From: Lysinibacillus pakistanensis
GTDB taxonomy: Bacteria > Bacillota > Bacilli > Bacillales_A > Planococcaceae
DNA: 64,000 nucleotides
Assembly: GCF_030123245.1 (NCBI RefSeq)
Contig: NZ_CP126101.1
Coordinates: 308,501 to 372,500 of the forward strand
Reading direction: 5' to 3'
Shown here: piece by piece, positions 54,180 through 62,391 of the stretch
Numbering within the stretch: the first letter of the stretch is position 1
How the letters are laid out: each line of letters begins with the position of its first letter
The notes under the pieces: generated by a model
Told to the model about the DNA's origin: nothing
What the model saw: the letters and a program-made list of their open reading frames with translations, nothing else
Databases searched by the model: none
Made by a program: the position numbers and the translations under genes

Positions 54180-54807
54180 CCCAATTCAAGAGCAAATAGC
54201 AAAAAGAGCAGCAGAAGAAGTGCAGGATGGACAAATTATAAATCTAGGAATTGGTATTCCTACATTGGTAGCTAAGTACGTTGACAATAACAATGTCTTC
54301 TTCCATACGGAAAATGGAATGCTTGGCGTAGTAGGGGTCGATGAGGAGGATGTTGATCCCAATGTTGTGAATGCAGGAAAAATGCCAGTTGGAGAGGCAA
54401 TTGGCTCTTCCTTTTTCAATAGTGCAGAATCATTTGGCATGATCCGTGGAGGTCATGTTGATGTCGCGATATTAGGAGTGCTTCAGGTAGATGAACAGGC
54501 ACGTATCGCTAACTGGGCAGTCCCGGGCAAAAATATTATCGGTGTTGGTGGTGCAATGGATTTATTAATCGGAGCTAAAAAGGTCATTGTCACGATGTCT
54601 CATACTTCAAAGGATGGGAAAAGTAAAATCTTAAAGAATTGCACATTCCCAATCACATCAACAAGAAGCGTAGATACGATTATTACTGAGCTAGCTGTCT
54701 TTAAGTCTGTTAAAGGGCAATTACATTTAGTCGAATTAATGCCAGGAGTTACATTAGAACAAGTGCAAAAAAGTACAGAAGCAAGTTTTGTGAATGCTTT
54801 GAAATAG
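54172..54807 (+). CDS. 3-oxoacid CoA-transferase subunit B
   Basis: The 211-residue catalytic subunit has the active-site glutamate in FHTENGMLGV (about residue 46) preceded by NLGIGIPTLVA. It has the usual GGHVDVAILG and GAMDLLIGAKKVIVTM segments. It forms a heteromer with the subunit encoded just upstream, with overlapping start. The substrate acid cannot be settled by sequence; acetoacetate and 3-oxoadipate enzymes are close relatives. Confidence 0.93.
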   Translation: MINPIQEQIAKRAAEEVQDGQIINLGIGIPTLVAKYVDNNNVFFHTENGMLGVVGVDEEDVDPNVVNAGKMPVGEAIGSSFFNSAESFGMIRGGHVDVAILGVLQVDEQARIANWAVPGKNIIGVGGAMDLLIGAKKVIVTMSHTSKDGKSKILKNCTFPITSTRSVDTIITELAVFKSVKGQLHLVELMPGVTLEQVQKSTEASFVNALK

Positions 54808-54818
54808 GGGGAGGAAAC

Positions 54819-56012
54819 ATGAGAGAAGTTGTTATTGTAGATGGCGTTCGTACAGCTATTGGTAAATTAGGTGGTTCATTAGTCAATGAAACAGCAGATC
54901 ATCTTGCTGAAAAAGTGATTCGTGGTCTACTAGAACGAACAAAATTAGATTCAGCCATTATTGATGAGGTAATTTTGGGACAAGCCAAGCAAAGTGCCGA
55001 TCAATCGAATGTGGCACGTGTGGCTTCATTAAGAGCAGATTTACCAATCTCTGTACCAGGGTATACAGTACATCGTCAATGTGGATCTGGGTTACAGTCC
55101 ATTAATAATGCAGCCCAACAGATTGCTCTTGGCTACAGCGACATCATTATTGCTGGAGGGACAGAATCAATGAGTACGGCGCCATATTATTTGCGTAATG
55201 CTCGCTATGGATATGGTGTAGGAAATGCTTCGATTCTAGATCCGAATACAGAAAGTCAGCCAGGGTCTCAGCCCTTTGAAGTATATGGTATTACTACAAT
55301 GGGCGAAACAGCAGAAAATTTAGCCGAGAAATATGCTATTACTCGTAATGAACAGGATGCATTTGCTCATCGAAGTCAGGAGCGAACAGCTAATGCTCAG
55401 CAAGAAGGGTATTTTATAGAACAAATTGTTTCATATGAAGTGAAAAAGAGAAAAACAGTTGAGATTTTTAACAAAGATGAGCATCCATTTTTATCAAGTG
55501 AAGAGAAGTTGAGTACACTAAAACCTGTTTTCCGTAAAGGTGGATCTGTTACTGCTGGAAATAGTAGTGGACGGAATGATGGTGCGTCTGCATTGTTACT
55601 AATGTCCAAAGAAAAAGCATTAGAGCTAGGATATCGACCAAAAGTAAAAATTCTTGCTCAAGCATCTGCTGGCGTAGACCCTACAATCATGGGAATTGGT
55701 CCAGTACCATCAACAATCAAAGCTTTAAAGCAAGCGAACCTAACGATACAGGATATAGATGTCATTGAATTAAATGAAGCCTTTGCTGCCCAATCAATCG
55801 CAGTAATCAGAGAGCTTGGATTAGATATCAATCGTGTTAACCCCAATGGAGGGGCTATTGCAATGGGACACCCAATTGGTGCAACAGGTGCTATTCTAAT
55901 GACAAAGCTCATTCATGAGCTAGAACGAACTGGTAAGCGATATGGGCTAGTCACTTTATGTATAGCTGGAGGTCTAGGTATAACAACTATCGTTGAAAAT
56001 TGCCAGCTATAA
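54819..56012 (+). CDS. thiolase (acetyl-CoA C-acyltransferase)
   Basis: The 397-residue thiolase has the acyl-accepting cysteine in [10 protein letters not shown] (about residue 88), the NEAFAAQ segment, the catalytic His in GHPIGATGA and the second Cys in LCIAGGLG (usually CIGGGQG, a mild variation). It would cleave a 3-oxoacyl-CoA made by the CoA-transferase to acetyl-CoA plus a shorter acyl-CoA. GGGGGAGG precedes the ATG by five bases. It is the last gene before the antisense DUF3870 gene. Confidence 0.94.
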   Translation: MREVVIVDGVRTAIGKLGGSLVNETADHLAEKVIRGLLERTKLDSAIIDEVILGQAKQSADQSNVARVASLRADLPISVPGYTVHRQCGSGLQSINNAAQQIALGYSDIIIAGGTESMSTAPYYLRNARYGYGVGNASILDPNTESQPGSQPFEVYGITTMGETAENLAEKYAITRNEQDAFAHRSQERTANAQQEGYFIEQIVSYEVKKRKTVEIFNKDEHPFLSSEEKLSTLKPVFRKGGSVTAGNSSGRNDGASALLLMSKEKALELGYRPKVKILAQASAGVDPTIMGIGPVPSTIKALKQANLTIQDIDVIELNEAFAAQSIAVIRELGLDINRVNPNGGAIAMGHPIGATGAILMTKLIHELERTGKRYGLVTLCIAGGLGITTIVENCQL

Positions 56013-56017
56013 ATAAA

Positions 56018-56039
56018 CACCGAGTATTTTGACTCGGTG
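56018..56039 (-). terminator. weak terminator between thiolase and DUF3870 genes
   Basis: An 8-bp perfect stem (CACCGAGT/ACTCGGTG) is followed by a T-rich tail on the minus strand only, so it mainly serves the DUF3870 gene. Confidence 0.6.
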
Positions 56040-56047
56040 CTAGATAT

Positions 56048-56374
56048 TTAGTAATCCTTTTGAATTTTTTCTAGGTATCGCTTTTGCGCAGATTTTAGTG
56101 CCACTACAACAGAGCCGCTTGATGGAGCATAATAGTGGTCATCTACACGAGCAATTAACTCGTCAATATTGGCTGTAAGATCAAAGCCAATCAGCATACG
56201 TTTAAAGAAATCTTGGGCAAGTCCAGTGATAAATGTAAATTCTGCATTAATAATTTGATGAGTTTCTTTATCAATTTCTAACACAATGCCAGCATGCTTG
56301 TACATTTCATACATGGATGTGCCTTGGGGAGCTTTTGCATAAGCAGTCACTAAAATACTAGTAAGTTTTTGCAA
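56048..56374 (-). CDS. DUF3870 family protein
   Basis: The 108-residue soluble protein (SILVTAYAKAPQGTSMYEMY, FTFITGLAQDFFKRMLIG, SSGSVVVALKSAQKRYLEKI) fits the DUF3870 family. The start TTG at 56374 has GGAGGT seven bases upstream; the longer frame adds an unlikely tail. It is on the opposite strand in the middle of the catabolic cluster, so the cluster is at least two plus-strand units or is read through it. The function is unknown; it may be a small effector-binding or regulatory protein. Confidence 0.8.
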   Translation of the reverse strand: MQKLTSILVTAYAKAPQGTSMYEMYKHAGIVLEIDKETHQIINAEFTFITGLAQDFFKRMLIGFDLTANIDELIARVDDHYYAPSSGSVVVALKSAQKRYLEKIQKDY

Positions 56375-56484
56375 GGAAATGACCTCCAAAATGGGTAGAT
56401 TGTGATTATAGTTTATCATTTTTTATCGTTGAAGAGCCACTTCCCAAAAATTACTTGGTCATACACAACAAGGGGGAGAATAGT

Positions 56485-57816
56485 ATGGAAAAGTTAACGA
56501 ATTTTTTCACAAATATTATGAAGAAATATTTGCCAGATCCTTTTGTATTTGCAATTGGGTTAACATTAGTAACATTTGTTTTAGCATTAGTTGTTGAGGA
56601 TATTAGCTTTGTAGATTTAACGACAGCCTGGGGTGGCGGATTTTGGGATTTACTAGCATTCACAACACAAATGGCCGTTATTCTTGCTATGGGTTATGTA
56701 CTAGCTACAGCTCCTATCACTGATAAATTTTTAAATAAAATTGCCAGTATGGTTCATACACCTAAGACTGCAATTATAGTGGCAACACTTGTAGGCGGTA
56801 TTGGTAGTTATTTAAACTGGGGTTTTGGTTTAGTAATTGGTGGGATTATTGCGAAAAAATTAGCATTACAAGTTAAGGGAGTTCATTATCCATTAATTAT
56901 TGCTGCAGCATACTCTGGCTTTACTTTTTATGGATTAGGTTTATCAGCCTCTATCCCAATCCTCATTTCAACACCTGGGCATTTTTTAGAGGAGTCAATG
57001 GGCCTAGTTACACTTTCTGAGACAATTTTCAGTGTACCAATGATTTTAACAACAATCGTCCTTTTAATTACATTACCTTTATTTAATGCGATGCTACATC
57101 CTAAAGATCCAAGTAATGTGATTGAAATTGATCCTGCATTATATGCGGATCAGCCTAAGGCAAAGTTAAATCTATTAGAAGAGAATACACTGGCTAATAA
57201 ATTAAATAATAGCCGTATTTTAGCATATGCAATAGGTATTCTTGGACTAATTTACATTGTTATTTATTTTACAAATGGCAGTTCGCTAAATTTAAATATA
57301 TTAAACTTCATTATTTTATTCGTGGGAATTATTTTACTAGGTACACCTGCAAAATATGCTGAGCATTTAGCAGATGGTATTAAAACAATTTCAGGGATTG
57401 TACTACAATTCCCGTTTTACGCAGGTATCATGGCTATTATGGCTGCATCTGGTTTAGTAGATACGATTGCCAAAGTATTCGTTGATTTATCAAATGAACA
57501 AACATTACCGTTTTGGGGCTTAATTAGTTCCTTCTTTATAAATTTCTTTGCACCATCTGCGGGTGGTCACTGGGCGGTTCAAGGACCATTTATGATTGAT
57601 GCAGCAAAAGAATTAGGGACATCTTTAGCGGAAACATCTATGTCTGTTATGTTAGGGAATGCTTGGAACGATCTAGTACAGCCATTCTGGATATTACCAG
57701 CATTAGCACTTTCACGTTTAAAGCTAAAAGATATTATGGGCTTCCTTGTTATGATTATGTTCTTTGTTGGGATTATCTATATTATTGCTACTTTAGCTTG
57801 GTCATACTTATTTTAG
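56485..57816 (+). CDS. atoE: short-chain fatty acid (AtoE-type) transporter
   Basis: The 443-residue membrane protein has about 11-12 segments. FVFAIGLTLVTFVLALV, WGGGFWDLLAFTTQMAVIL, GSYLNWGFGLVIGGIIAKK and the late FFAPSAGGHWAVQGPFM are those of the AtoE/TIGR00366 family, which imports acetoacetate or other short-chain acids. The ATG at 56485 has GGGGGAG six bases upstream. Its place beside a CoA-transferase and thiolase suggests uptake of the keto acid or carboxylate that the operon degrades. Confidence 0.9.
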   Translation: MEKLTNFFTNIMKKYLPDPFVFAIGLTLVTFVLALVVEDISFVDLTTAWGGGFWDLLAFTTQMAVILAMGYVLATAPITDKFLNKIASMVHTPKTAIIVATLVGGIGSYLNWGFGLVIGGIIAKKLALQVKGVHYPLIIAAAYSGFTFYGLGLSASIPILISTPGHFLEESMGLVTLSETIFSVPMILTTIVLLITLPLFNAMLHPKDPSNVIEIDPALYADQPKAKLNLLEENTLANKLNNSRILAYAIGILGLIYIVIYFTNGSSLNLNILNFIILFVGIILLGTPAKYAEHLADGIKTISGIVLQFPFYAGIMAIMAASGLVDTIAKVFVDLSNEQTLPFWGLISSFFINFFAPSAGGHWAVQGPFMIDAAKELGTSLAETSMSVMLGNAWNDLVQPFWILPALALSRLKLKDIMGFLVMIMFFVGIIYIIATLAWSYLF

Positions 57817-57831
57817 TAGACAGAGAGCCTT

Positions 57832-57903
57832 TATCTTCATTTAGCAAATGTTTTCTGAAGCGAAAGCAAAGCGGCAGCTACAATTACGCCAACGCGAAAT
57901 TGA
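57832..57903 (+). repeat. dispersed repeat family A, short copy inside a hairpin
   Basis: TATCTTCATTTAGCAAATGTTTT is followed by GCGAAAGCAAAGCGGCAGCT and ACAATTACGCCAACGCGAAATTGAT, matching the edges of the copies at 2399 and 4944. It lies between perfect 9-bp arms, GAGAGCCTT (57823-57831) and AAGGCTCTC (57908-57916), as if inserted in the loop of an existing hairpin. Confidence 0.82.
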
Positions 57904-57935
57904 TTTGAAGGCTCTCCAAACAAGGGGGAGTATGA

Positions 57936-58568
57936 ATGTCTATCATGTATCAAGCCCTCTTAGTAGAAGGGGCTTTAACAAAAAAGAATAAAGCATTACT
58001 AATGGTTGGGTTATTCGCGGCTAGACGTGAAGAAAAGGAAATGATGTATTGTGTAGAGTTAGCAGTTGAAGCAGGCAATAGCGTTGTTGAAATTGCGGAG
58101 CTTATTGCATCAGCAATTATTTCAAGGGGTATTCCAACTTGGTTGTCTGGTATAGAGGCAATTGCATATGCAATTAGTCTTTCAGGTGAAAGCACAATCC
58201 CTCTAGTAAGTAAAGATGATGTAGCTACATTTTCTTCACAGAAGGAATGTATTAACTACTATCAAACAGAGTTCGAGGTTGTGCCGAACTGGATTCAATA
58301 TTTAATTGAATATGCGCCAGATATATTGTTGAAGTATAGCAATCTTCGTACGACTTCTCTACGTGATGGGGCAGTATCACGTTTGCTAAAGGAATTATTA
58401 TTATATGCCATTAATGTTTGTGATGCATATGACAAGGGGATTTCAATCCATAAATCAAATGCCTTAGCACTTGGAGCAAATGTTGCTATGTTTGACGAGA
58501 TCAAAGCACTATGTATTTATGCAGTTGGTTTAAAAGCCATTTGGAATGATACCGATAGAAAAGCTTAA
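57936..58568 (+). CDS. carboxymuconolactone-decarboxylase family protein, reversed modules
   Basis: The 210-residue protein has a weak N-terminal CMD module (KALLMVGLFAARREEKEMMY, then IASAIISRGIPTWLSGIEA) and a better C-terminal module (VVPNWIQYLIEYAPDILLKY through HKSNALALGANVAMFDEIKA). The pieces match those of the protein at 52763 but in the opposite order. GGGGGAG stands five bases before the ATG. It lies between the transporter and the hydroxyacyl-CoA dehydrogenase genes. It is probably a partner or variant subunit of the other CMD protein. Confidence 0.78.
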   Translation: MSIMYQALLVEGALTKKNKALLMVGLFAARREEKEMMYCVELAVEAGNSVVEIAELIASAIISRGIPTWLSGIEAIAYAISLSGESTIPLVSKDDVATFSSQKECINYYQTEFEVVPNWIQYLIEYAPDILLKYSNLRTTSLRDGAVSRLLKELLLYAINVCDAYDKGISIHKSNALALGANVAMFDEIKALCIYAVGLKAIWNDTDRKA

Positions 58569-58583
58569 AAAGGGGATTTAACC

Positions 58584-59447
58584 ATGAAACGAGTTCTAAT
58601 CATTGGTGGTGGCTTTATGGGCTCTGCAGTAGCAAAATATTTAGAACAAAATAATGTAAGCGTATTCCTATATGAGCCAGATGTAGAAAGACTGCAACAG
58701 TTAAAGGAACAGCCTGAATTACAAAACATTACTTTTCTGCATCAACTTGAAAAAATAGATGGCTTAAATTATGTCATAGAAGCCATTATTGAAAATTTAC
58801 AGGTCAAACAAAGTTTATTTGAACAATTAGATTTATTCTTTTCAAAAGATATAACGTTTTGTACCAATACATCGAGCTTTCTTATTAGTGATGTGGCTGA
58901 AAAAATGGTGCATAAAGAGCGCTTGATAGGAACACATTTTTTTTCGCCAGCTCATATCACACCTTTAGTAGAGGTCATTCCAAGCCCTTATACAGCAAAG
59001 GAAATAGCAAACGATATAATGCTGTTTTTACAAGATACTAAGAAAAAACCTGTACTACTAAAACGAGAAATTGAAGGTTTTGTAGCAAACCGCTTACAAA
59101 GTGCACTTGCACGTGAGGCAATGTCATTAGTTGAGAGGGGAATCGTTTCTGCGCAGGAGTTAGATTTTATCGCTAAAATGAGCTTAGGTGTTCGCCTAGC
59201 AGACACAGGACCACTCGAACAACGAGACATTAACGGATTAGATACACATTATGCTATTGCCAATTACGTTTACCCAACATTGGAGAATGGGACTAAACCT
59301 TTGACAATCCATCAAGATAAAATCAATACGAAGCAATTAGGTATGAAAACAGAGCAAGGCTTTTATAATTGGTCATCCATTGATAAACAACAGTACTTAG
59401 CAACAAAGGAAAAGACATTGAGGGATATAATTAAGCTAATTCAATAG
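58584..59447 (+). CDS. 3-hydroxyacyl-CoA dehydrogenase family protein
   Basis: The 287-residue NAD-dependent enzyme has GGGFMGSAVAKYLEQNN (Rossmann), CTNTSSFLISDVAE, the catalytic His in GTHFFSPAHITPLVEV and a C-terminal 3HCDH domain (GFVANRLQSALAREAMSLVE). It would interconvert a 3-hydroxyacyl-CoA (or 3-hydroxy acid) and the keto form that feeds the thiolase. AAAGGGG precedes the ATG. It is 15 bases downstream of the CMD gene, in the same operon. Confidence 0.92.
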   Translation: MKRVLIIGGGFMGSAVAKYLEQNNVSVFLYEPDVERLQQLKEQPELQNITFLHQLEKIDGLNYVIEAIIENLQVKQSLFEQLDLFFSKDITFCTNTSSFLISDVAEKMVHKERLIGTHFFSPAHITPLVEVIPSPYTAKEIANDIMLFLQDTKKKPVLLKREIEGFVANRLQSALAREAMSLVERGIVSAQELDFIAKMSLGVRLADTGPLEQRDINGLDTHYAIANYVYPTLENGTKPLTIHQDKINTKQLGMKTEQGFYNWSSIDKQQYLATKEKTLRDIIKLIQ

Positions 59448-59487
59448 CAGTAGCTGTTAAAAGTTGAATAGGAGTTGTCCTAAAAGT

Positions 59488-60552
59488 ATGGAATATCAAG
59501 CATTAGTAAAATGTACATCAAAGAAAAAAGATGTTCAATTTAAAACATATAAAGTCCCTGAATTAAAGCACAATGAGTGTTTATTAAAGGTAAATGCAGT
59601 TGGAGTATGCGGTAGTGACCTTCATATGTATGATGGCCATGGTGGATATGACTGGGTCAATTATCCATTAGTATTAGGACATGAAGTCACAGGGGTGGTT
59701 ATGAAACTAGGTGATGATGTTCATCCTTCTTTCTTAAATAAAAGAGTAGTTGTTAATCCTTATAAAAGCTGTGGTATTTGTGATTTTTGTAGGAACGGTG
59801 ACACGAATTGTTGTGATTTTAATGACTATAAATTTGTAAAAACACCCTCCGAGGCATTGCGCTACGGATTCCGTGAAGATGGCGGTATGGCAGAATATAT
59901 GGTAGTAGATAGCCGTAACATTATTGTTATAGATGATGCAGTATCCGATCAGGTGGCGGCAATCTCAGAAGCATTAGCAGTAAGTTATACCGCAGTGCTA
60001 AAGATTCCAGAGTTTGAGAAGAAATCCATACTGGTAGTTGGACCAGGACCGATAGGATTAGGTGTAGCAGCTATATTAGTGGGGTCAGGAAATAAAGAAG
60101 TTCATATGCTAGGCGTATTAAAGGATCAAAGTCGCCTACAATTAGCGAAAAATATAGGCGTACAAGCAACATTCACCTCTTCAAATGAATTAGTTGATGA
60201 TATGTTTTTTGGTTACGATGCGATTATTGATTGTTCAGGTCACCCAACTATCCCTACTGAGGCAATCCGTTTACTCAAGCGAGGTGGGCAACTTGTACTT
60301 GTAGGTATTAATTCAGTTGAGTTTTCTGTGCCCATGGATCAAATTGTACGTGGTGAGATTATGATTAAAGGAAGCTATGGCATTACACAGGAGAATTACG
60401 AAGCTATATTGCAGATGGCAGCAAATCCGAACTTCCCTTTCCGACAATTGATCGCTTGTACAGTACCATTTAAAGACAGCATACAGGGCTTTGAAAGTGC
60501 GTTAAATAAAGTAAGTGGCAAGGTCGTTATTGAGTTTAAGGAGGAGATATAG
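59488..60552 (+). CDS. zinc-dependent alcohol dehydrogenase (MDR superfamily)
   Basis: The protein (354 residues from the chosen start) keeps the catalytic zinc site (GVCGSDLHMYDG, GHEVTGVV) and the structural four-cysteine lobe (CGICDFCRNGDTNCCDF). An NAD-binding VVGPGPIGLGVAAIL (about residue 185) follows. It resembles threonine/sorbitol/cyclic-alcohol dehydrogenases. The ATG at 59488 gives the normal N-terminus; AGGAG lies 13 bases upstream, which is long. It lies between the hydroxyacyl-CoA dehydrogenase and cyclase genes. The likely role is oxidation of the starting alcohol to a ketone. Confidence 0.88.
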   Translation: MEYQALVKCTSKKKDVQFKTYKVPELKHNECLLKVNAVGVCGSDLHMYDGHGGYDWVNYPLVLGHEVTGVVMKLGDDVHPSFLNKRVVVNPYKSCGICDFCRNGDTNCCDFNDYKFVKTPSEALRYGFREDGGMAEYMVVDSRNIIVIDDAVSDQVAAISEALAVSYTAVLKIPEFEKKSILVVGPGPIGLGVAAILVGSGNKEVHMLGVLKDQSRLQLAKNIGVQATFTSSNELVDDMFFGYDAIIDCSGHPTIPTEAIRLLKRGGQLVLVGINSVEFSVPMDQIVRGEIMIKGSYGITQENYEAILQMAANPNFPFRQLIACTVPFKDSIQGFESALNKVSGKVVIEFKEEI

Positions 60553-61233
60553 ATGAAGATTGTTGATTTAACTTTAGAAATTTATGATGGCTTAGTTTCA
60601 TACACATCTCACCCACCAATTGCTATTCAAGAGGAATCTACCTTTGAAAACTCTGGTCACCGTTATATTGAACCATGTGAGGGCTTTGAATCACGCTTTT
60701 TACGTATGTCAGACCATAGTGGAACACATATTGATGCACCAATCCACTTTATTAGAAACGGTGAATCGACTGCTGAAATGGACTTAACTAAGACATTCGG
60801 TGAAGCAGTCCTATTAGATGTATCTCCTATTAAAAATCCATATGAGCCAGTAACAGCAGAGTTGTTGAAACATGCAGAAGAGACACAGGGGGTTTCTGTG
60901 AATCCTGGTGATATTGTTATTGTGCGTACTCGAACTGAAAAATGGGGAGAGGGAGACTTTTTTGCAGAGCATGCATTCGCAACCTGTGCTGGTGATTGGT
61001 TGTTGGAGAAGCAGGTAAAATGTATTGGTCTAGATTTAGCCAATATTGATGTACATGACAATATGAAACGTGAGGTACATTTAAAGCTGTTAAGTGCACC
61101 TATATATATAGTAGAAAACCTAGTAAATCTTGAACAACTACCTTTGCATGAACATTTTACTTTTATGGCATTACCACTGAAATTAAAAAATGCAACAGCC
61201 TCACCAGTTAGAGCTGTTGCCTTTCTTAAATAA
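60553..61233 (+). CDS. metal-dependent cyclase family hydrolase
   Basis: The 226-residue protein has the signature SGTHIDAPIHF (HxGTHxDxPxH type, about residues 56-66), a metal site of the cyclase/kynurenine-formamidase family. IGLDLANIDVHDN and LHLK/HEHFTFMALPLK elements follow. Members hydrolyse N-formyl bonds, lactones or cyclic diketones. AAGGAGGAG is seven bases before the ATG. It is the last gene of the cluster, so it may open a ring made by the adjacent alcohol dehydrogenase. No tryptophan-pathway gene is near. Confidence 0.88.
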   Translation: MKIVDLTLEIYDGLVSYTSHPPIAIQEESTFENSGHRYIEPCEGFESRFLRMSDHSGTHIDAPIHFIRNGESTAEMDLTKTFGEAVLLDVSPIKNPYEPVTAELLKHAEETQGVSVNPGDIVIVRTRTEKWGEGDFFAEHAFATCAGDWLLEKQVKCIGLDLANIDVHDNMKREVHLKLLSAPIYIVENLVNLEQLPLHEHFTFMALPLKLKNATASPVRAVAFLK

Positions 61234-61279
61234 TTAGCATTGCGATGTTTAATGATTTACAAAAAAAGATAAATAAAAC

Positions 61280-61312
61280 AAAGTAGTATGCTGATTATTA
61301 GCATACTATTTT
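61280..61312 (+). terminator. terminator of the catabolic operon (first copy of a duplicate)
   Basis: A perfect 9-bp stem (TAGTATGCT/AGCATACTA, 7-base loop) is followed by four T. The 33-base sequence recurs exactly at 62087-62119. Confidence 0.88.
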
Positions 61313-61359
61313 CATAGTGTTGAAAAACTAAATGGTCAAGGATACCTTTGTGAATATTT

Positions 61360-61594
61360 AGTCAAAATGAAGATGATTTCCGTTCCAGGCTACTCGCTTT
61401 GTTGCTGACGCTTCGCTTTCGCACAGAGCAAAGCTTCCTGTGGGCGAGCGACGAGCCGCTTCCTGCGCTGGAGGAACGAAGGCTAAGTGCGTCACTTCCT
61501 GTGACAACGCCTTCGTGACTAACATCGTGTTGGCCTCAGTTTCTCGTCTGTCTCGCTATCCCACGGGAGTCGAGTAGCCTTGCACTCCAATCAG
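61360..61594 (+). repeat. dispersed repeat family B, long copy
   Basis: The element opens with GATTTCCGTTCCAGGCTACTCG and closes with CGAGTAGCCTTGCACTCCAATCA. A 10-bp inverted repeat (61387-61396 with 61571-61580) and inner hairpins such as GTCACTTCCTGTGAC would fold it as one large structure. It is more GC-rich than the surroundings. It matches the short copy at 28900, and matches 61886-62010 in inverse orientation. Confidence 0.8.
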
Positions 61595-61885
61595 CAATAG
61601 TGTAGAACTTTAAATATTTTCTTCCCTCAAAAGTAAAATAAAAACATGTTACTCACCATCATTAAATGGATAGAATAGTGGTACAATTCTATAGCTGTCA
61701 ACCTACATTCTATGCATAAAACTACTTTTTCACATTACATAAAAAGCCACTTATTACTGTCGCTCTGCATTCACATAGAAAAATGTTATCAAAGCTCCAT
61801 TTTTGCACAATATAGTGATGGCTAAGACTTCAAATTTATCACTATTAATTTGTGTGAAATGCCAGAAGAAAATACTATGAGCAGT

Positions 61886-62010
61886 GGTTGATTGGAGTGT
61901 AGACTGAATGATTCCTCAGGGATTCAGCGTCACAGATGAGACCCTGGAGCGCGAGTGAAGCGGCTCATCGGACGCCCCCAGGAAAGCACTCAGTCGGAAC
62001 GGAGATCAAC
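61886..62010 (-). repeat. dispersed repeat family B, inverted copy
   Basis: Read on the minus strand, it begins GATCTCCGTTCC and ends CACTCCAATCA, like the copy at 61360-61594, but has a different middle with GACTGA/TCAGTC arms and more GC. It forms an inverted pair with that copy. Confidence 0.75.
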
Positions 62011-62086
62011 CCCTCGTTTTGAAAAAGGACTATACTTTTAATTTGTCACCTTGATTTCATTGACATAATAGTATTTCAACAACATG

Positions 62087-62119
62087 AAAGTAGTATGCTG
62101 ATTATTAGCATACTATTTT
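62087..62119 (+). repeat. exact duplicate of the 61280 terminator
   Basis: 33 bases identical to 61280-61312, again followed by T. It marks the right boundary of the duplicated or inserted block and still forms a terminator hairpin. Confidence 0.88.
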
Positions 62120-62217
62120 TTTATTTAATTATGGATGTTTTATGACTGATGAACAAAAATATAAAAAGATTAGCAAAAATACATGTACTCTAACATAAAG
62201 ATTTGTTATCATTTTAT

Positions 62218-62245
62218 TTGATAATGATTATCATTATCGTATAAT
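62218..62245 (+). promoter_or_regulatory. Fur-controlled sigma-A promoter
   Basis: GATAATGATTATCATTATC (62220-62238) is a perfect consensus 19-bp Fur box. It overlaps a TTGATA -35 and a TATAAT -10 spaced by 16 bases. Fe-Fur binding should block this promoter, so the gene downstream should be induced under iron limitation. Confidence 0.95.
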
Positions 62246-62391
62246 GTGTAATATAGAGGATATATAGCATCTTTAGAGAATTTGGCAAGGGGATGCTTGT
62301 GTTCCCTTTAAGAAATTGAAAAAAGAAAGTAAGGATAAATTTATTTTATTTAAAGAAATATGTTGTGACACAGAGGAAAGGGTGTATGTAA

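Larger units (their letters stand above)
61234..62217. other. gene-free region rich in repeats
   Basis: About one kilobase has no supported ORF. It holds two identical terminator hairpins about 800 bases apart, and a pair of inverted family-B repeats with AT-rich sequence between. Confidence 0.7.

Noticed and set aside
57663..57908. 81-codon ORF overlapping the end of the AtoE gene
   Set aside because: It is an alternative frame of a well-supported membrane protein and ends inside repeat A.
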